A stretch of DNA of 64,000 nucleotides from Lagopus muta (taxonomy: Eukaryota; Chordata; Aves; Galliformes; Phasianidae), in assembly GCF_023343835.1 (NCBI RefSeq), contig NC_064435.1, forward strand, positions 56,520,134-56,584,133. The letters run 5' to 3'. Both the position numbers and the translations under genes were made by a program. The stretch's first letter is position 1; each line of letters begins with the position of its first letter. The notes under the pieces are model-generated. The model ran no database searches, was not told where the DNA came from, and saw only the letters and a program-made list of their open reading frames with translations. Of this stretch, positions 60,507 to 64,000 are shown piece by piece.

Positions 60507-61649
60507 GTAAGTCAAAACAGTTAGAAGAGAACTTGCCTTAAAGAAATCAAAACCACGCAGCATTGAATAGGCATGTTAAATAAAGTTATAGACATAAACC
60601 AGTTGTTATGTACAAATCAGAAAGGAAAAATAAATAAAAATCTACTCAAATATAATTTCTGAAGTAGTTTTTAATTTAGGATTATATACACCTGAACCTG
60701 AAAATCTGTTGTGAACAAACACCTTTAAACAGGTATGGCAATGAGGATATGTACCTGCTGTCAAGTGCATCTTAAAAGTGCTTGGTTTACAAGGTCAAAA
60801 AGATCTTACGTTGTCAGCACTGCAAAGCCTGCCAGATAATGGCTAAATTAAGTTGAATTTTTGGTGCATTTTCTTTTTCCCTCTTTTGTATCTTCAGTAA
60901 TTGAAGTCTCACAGGACAGTTTTCATGTTCCCACATCACTGACTATGTCCTTCATTAAGCTGTTTTCACTATACTGAAAACTGTGAAGAGTCTTGAGAGA
61001 TTTTTGATTGGCTTCCTGATTGCAAAATCACATCAATTCTTGTTCCAAGCACATCTGCAGGAAAGAAAATTATTTGAGTTTGGCTCTTAGCTTACAGGTC
61101 TTGCCTACATTAGGGAATTTTTACACAAAAATCCCCAGTTACTGGAAACAAAGCTGGGAAGACATGCATTTAACATGCAGCTGAAAAGAAATGCAAGGAG
61201 CCCCAAAGGTTTGTATGATAATATATCTCAAATTAACATTTCAGGGTTTGATCTCATCAGAGAGAATGAAGAGGATCTAATTACAGAAGGATCGTTTTAT
61301 ATCAGCATTGTGACGCTAACAACTCCAAAAGACAGAAATCATTTATTTTAATTTCTAAAATATGCAGAAGTGATGTCACATACAGCCTGCATGCAGATTT
61401 ATTGACACAGAATAAACCGTTTCTGTTGTCATGCGTAAGAGAAGAATTGCTCTTTGAATATAATTAAGATTCTCAGAGAGATTAGTTTCAATATTTAATG
61501 ATTTTTAGGTCTTCCTAAAGTCATGTAGATTATTTCTCAGATTCTGCACCCTTTCCAGCTTTGGGAAATAGTTTTGCTGTGAGCATTATGTGTTCCCAAG
61601 AACAACAAATCTGAACTTTAAAATTATCTTAAAAAAAAATACTACAATG
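60507..61649. other. Intergenic, nothing recognised
   Basis: No gene or clear repeat seen. Confidence 0.4.
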
Positions 61650-62057
61650 CACTGTTTTATGAGGAAAGGCTGGGTGACCTGGGTCTGTTCAGTCTTGAGA
61701 AAAGAAGACTCAGGGGGGATCTGATGAATCGTTATAAATATCTTGTGTGGGAGTCAAAGGGACATGGCCAACCTTTTTTCAGCGGTCTGTGGGGACACGA
61801 CAAGGGGAAATGGCCATAAACCGGAGCATAGGAAGTTTTGCATCAATACGTGAAGGAACTTCTTCACAGTGAGCAAGACAGAGCACTGGAACAGGCTGCC
61901 CAGGGAGGTTGTGGATTCCTCTGGAGAAATTCAGACCTGTCTGGATGCCTACCTGTGCAGCCTGCCGTAGGGAGCCAGCTTGGCAGCAGGGATTGGACTC
62001 AATGATCTCTGGAGGTCCCTTCCAACCCCTACAATTCTGTGATTCTATGATTCTGCA
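61650..62057 (+). mobile_element. CR1 LINE 3' end, plus orientation
   Basis: TGAGGAAAGGCTGGGTGACC, CACTGGAACAGGCTGCCCAG and GACTCAATGATCTCTGGAGG, ending ATTCTGTGATTCTATGATTC, the canonical CR1 tail. Well preserved. Confidence 0.9.
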
Positions 62058-64000
62058 TCTGGCAACCATATGTCCCTCCTCCCACAACCCCTTACCAGGT
62101 TTGCAGAAAACCGCTTTTCAAAATACGTAATGAAATCAACAGAAGCTCCTTAAATATCTGTTAAGCTTGTCTTTCTGCACATGCCAAGTAGTATGCAGTC
62201 ACATTAAATAGTAAGTGCATAATGCGTGTGGAGACGGAGACTGGGGGAGAGGCAGATTGCTGAAGGAGCAAAGAGGAAGGAAGAAATGAAACGATGTGTT
62301 GGAGTTTCACGTGGGCAGCTGGTCCCTGGCCTACACTGATGTGAATGGAATAGGACGTGCGAAAATGGCTGGAGTTGGCAGATGACAGTGAGACGAACCT
62401 ACAAAAGTAAGTGGGGGCACAGAGGTGTGGCTGAATTTCACAGTGATCAAGGCAATGTTGCAAGAGAAGTGCCCAAATGCAACAGCCAGCTGTATGGGGA
62501 CTCTGGGGCTAAGGAAAACACCTCAATTATGCCCTGTAAAGCTGAAACAATTTCAGTAACTGTAAAACAAATAGCAAAATTGAAGGTGAACACAGCAAAA
62601 CCGGGAGCAGTGAGCAGAGTGATTAGGGCTGTTCATCTGAGTGCAAAAAGGGTTATAAAAGAGCAGCTGAAAAGATCAAGGAACAGGAAAAAGGAGGATA
62701 AGATATATAATGACATGTCACGTGTGGAATTCCCCTACCAGAGCTGAATGTTACCCTCCAAAACTATGCGGCTTATGTCTCAGGGAGGTGTCTGAAAACT
62801 TGCAGCTCCTTCAGCCCTGCTTTGCCTCGTTTGGTTTGTCCCAATGGACACAAGCATGGGGCAGGGTTTACCCAGTGGTGACAGTATGTTCAGGGGCACC
62901 CACAGATTTGTTCATTGCTGACCCCTCTTTAACACTTTGCATTGAACCTCTCCTGCAGAACAGAACTAAGGATATTAATATACAAGGAAGTATTTCTCAT
63001 AAAGACGCATGCTGTTAAAGCAAACGCAGACTATCCATGGTTTTCAAGGGTAGCAACTTAGTGACTTATCTCCTTACAAATTCTGGTCTCTAAACCATCT
63101 TATAATCACTCTGTTCTCTGCAGTCATCATGTTAACCAGGGCTAGAAATGCTCTATTTCCCTACGCTTCATTTTTTATTGACTCTTTACATGAGTCAGTC
63201 TGGGACCGCAATGCAAGCCTGCTGCCTCAGGGATCAGACATTCTGATTGAACCACAGGAAACATCATTTCTTTGACCCTAAGGCTCTTAAAGACCAAAAG
63301 AGGTCAGTTAGTCTACACTCTACTCAAACATCAGGAGAAATTACACCTAAAGATAGGCATTCATCTGAACCTGAAGAGCTTTGGCTATGGCTGCTCCAGA
63401 ACAATTCGCACAGCCTCCTCCATTGCTTCCTGTCCTAGTTGCATTAGTGTGGCACTGTTTGGCCTGCCACTCCCTAATGTCCTTTGATCTCTTCTTGCGG
63501 TAGAGAAAGGGCTGCACCCTGTGCAGTGATGGTAGTCAATGATTGCTGCCCAACCATAGCACCTATCTCTATCCCCATCTCTATCTCCATCCCTATCTCC
63601 AGTTTCTCAAAAATTGTGACTTCTAACCCTGTTCCCCTTATTCCATTCAAGAAAATCCACATAACAGACGCCTCGAGCAAGGTGTAGAATGCCCACTTGC
63701 TAATATGGCATGAGCAGAGGTATGGCTGGGCAGAAGGCACATCAGCTTCTCACAGCACTCTGTGTGCCTATGGACACTGCTCACACACTTCAAAAATGTT
63801 TCTACATTCAGCAGGCACTAGTGGCTGAATTTAGTGACAGGCAGTGTCAAATTCTAATAACTCCAAAACTTATTTCTACTGCTGAGCTTATTTGAAAATA
63901 ACCAATAACTTCAAAATTATTCAGTAACACGCACTCTAGATTTTAAAAGTGACAGTTGTATAGAAAGTAATAACAGCAAAAGATTGGTTATTGTATTTTG
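62058..64000. other. Intergenic, no gene recognised
   Basis: Contains a plus-strand open frame of 121 codons (62382-62747), rich in Lys and Arg at its end, with no family resemblance and a donor-like ACAAAAGTAAGTGGGG soon after its ATG. It also contains the hexamer-like repeat at 63562-63601. Neither supports a gene call. Confidence 0.45.
63562..63601. repeat. Imperfect hexanucleotide repeat (ATCTCY-type)
   Basis: About seven diverged units alternating ATCTCT, ATCCCC, ATCTCC and ATCCCT. Because the unit is a multiple of three, open frames cross it on both strands and give low-complexity peptides. Confidence 0.8.

Noticed and set aside
1-64000. tRNA, rRNA, CRISPR arrays, operons or other prokaryotic systems
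   Set aside because: None seen. Splice sites, CR1 elements, LTRs and CpG promoters all indicate vertebrate nuclear DNA.

Overview
This window is vertebrate nuclear DNA from a bird, most likely a galliform. It is AT-rich, has spliced genes and CpG-rich promoters, and carries many CR1 LINE fragments (an abundant amniote, notably avian, retroposon) plus avian-type endogenous retroviral LTRs. There are no bacterial features.

Two genes are supported in full, exon by exon. On the minus strand FBXO15 (F-box protein 15) runs from a start codon at 33445 to a stop at 12430, in ten coding exons that join in frame to 518 residues. On the plus strand TIMM21 (inner-membrane TIM23-complex subunit) runs from 36313 to 40552, in six coding exons that join in frame to 231 residues. 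The head-to-head FBXO15-TIMM21 order matches the mammalian order as I remember it. All 14 introns read as GT-AG.

Layout: 1-8337 has no gene I recognise. 8338-12010 is repeat-rich (CR1, LTR pieces), with one unexplained coding-like exon on the minus strand at 9843-10076. 12430-33445 is FBXO15, with CR1 fragments in introns 3, 7/8-side and 9. 33446-36312 is the shared 5' region: each gene has its own CpG-rich promoter, and the space between them is filled by oppositely oriented CR1 elements. The TIMM21 promoter has two perfect matches to the ACTAYRnnnCCCR element in opposite orientations. 36313-40950 is TIMM21. 40951-64000 has no recognised gene; it holds CR1 fragments, three same-orientation copies of one LTR family (one still joined to a decayed pol-like segment), and one exon-like open segment at 60392-60506.

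FBXO15 would act in an SCF ubiquitin ligase and TIMM21 in mitochondrial protein import. They share a 5' neighbourhood, not a pathway. The most interesting leads are the paired promoter element, the CR1-expanded bidirectional promoter, the unassigned exon-like ORFs and the LTR family with readable target-site duplications.
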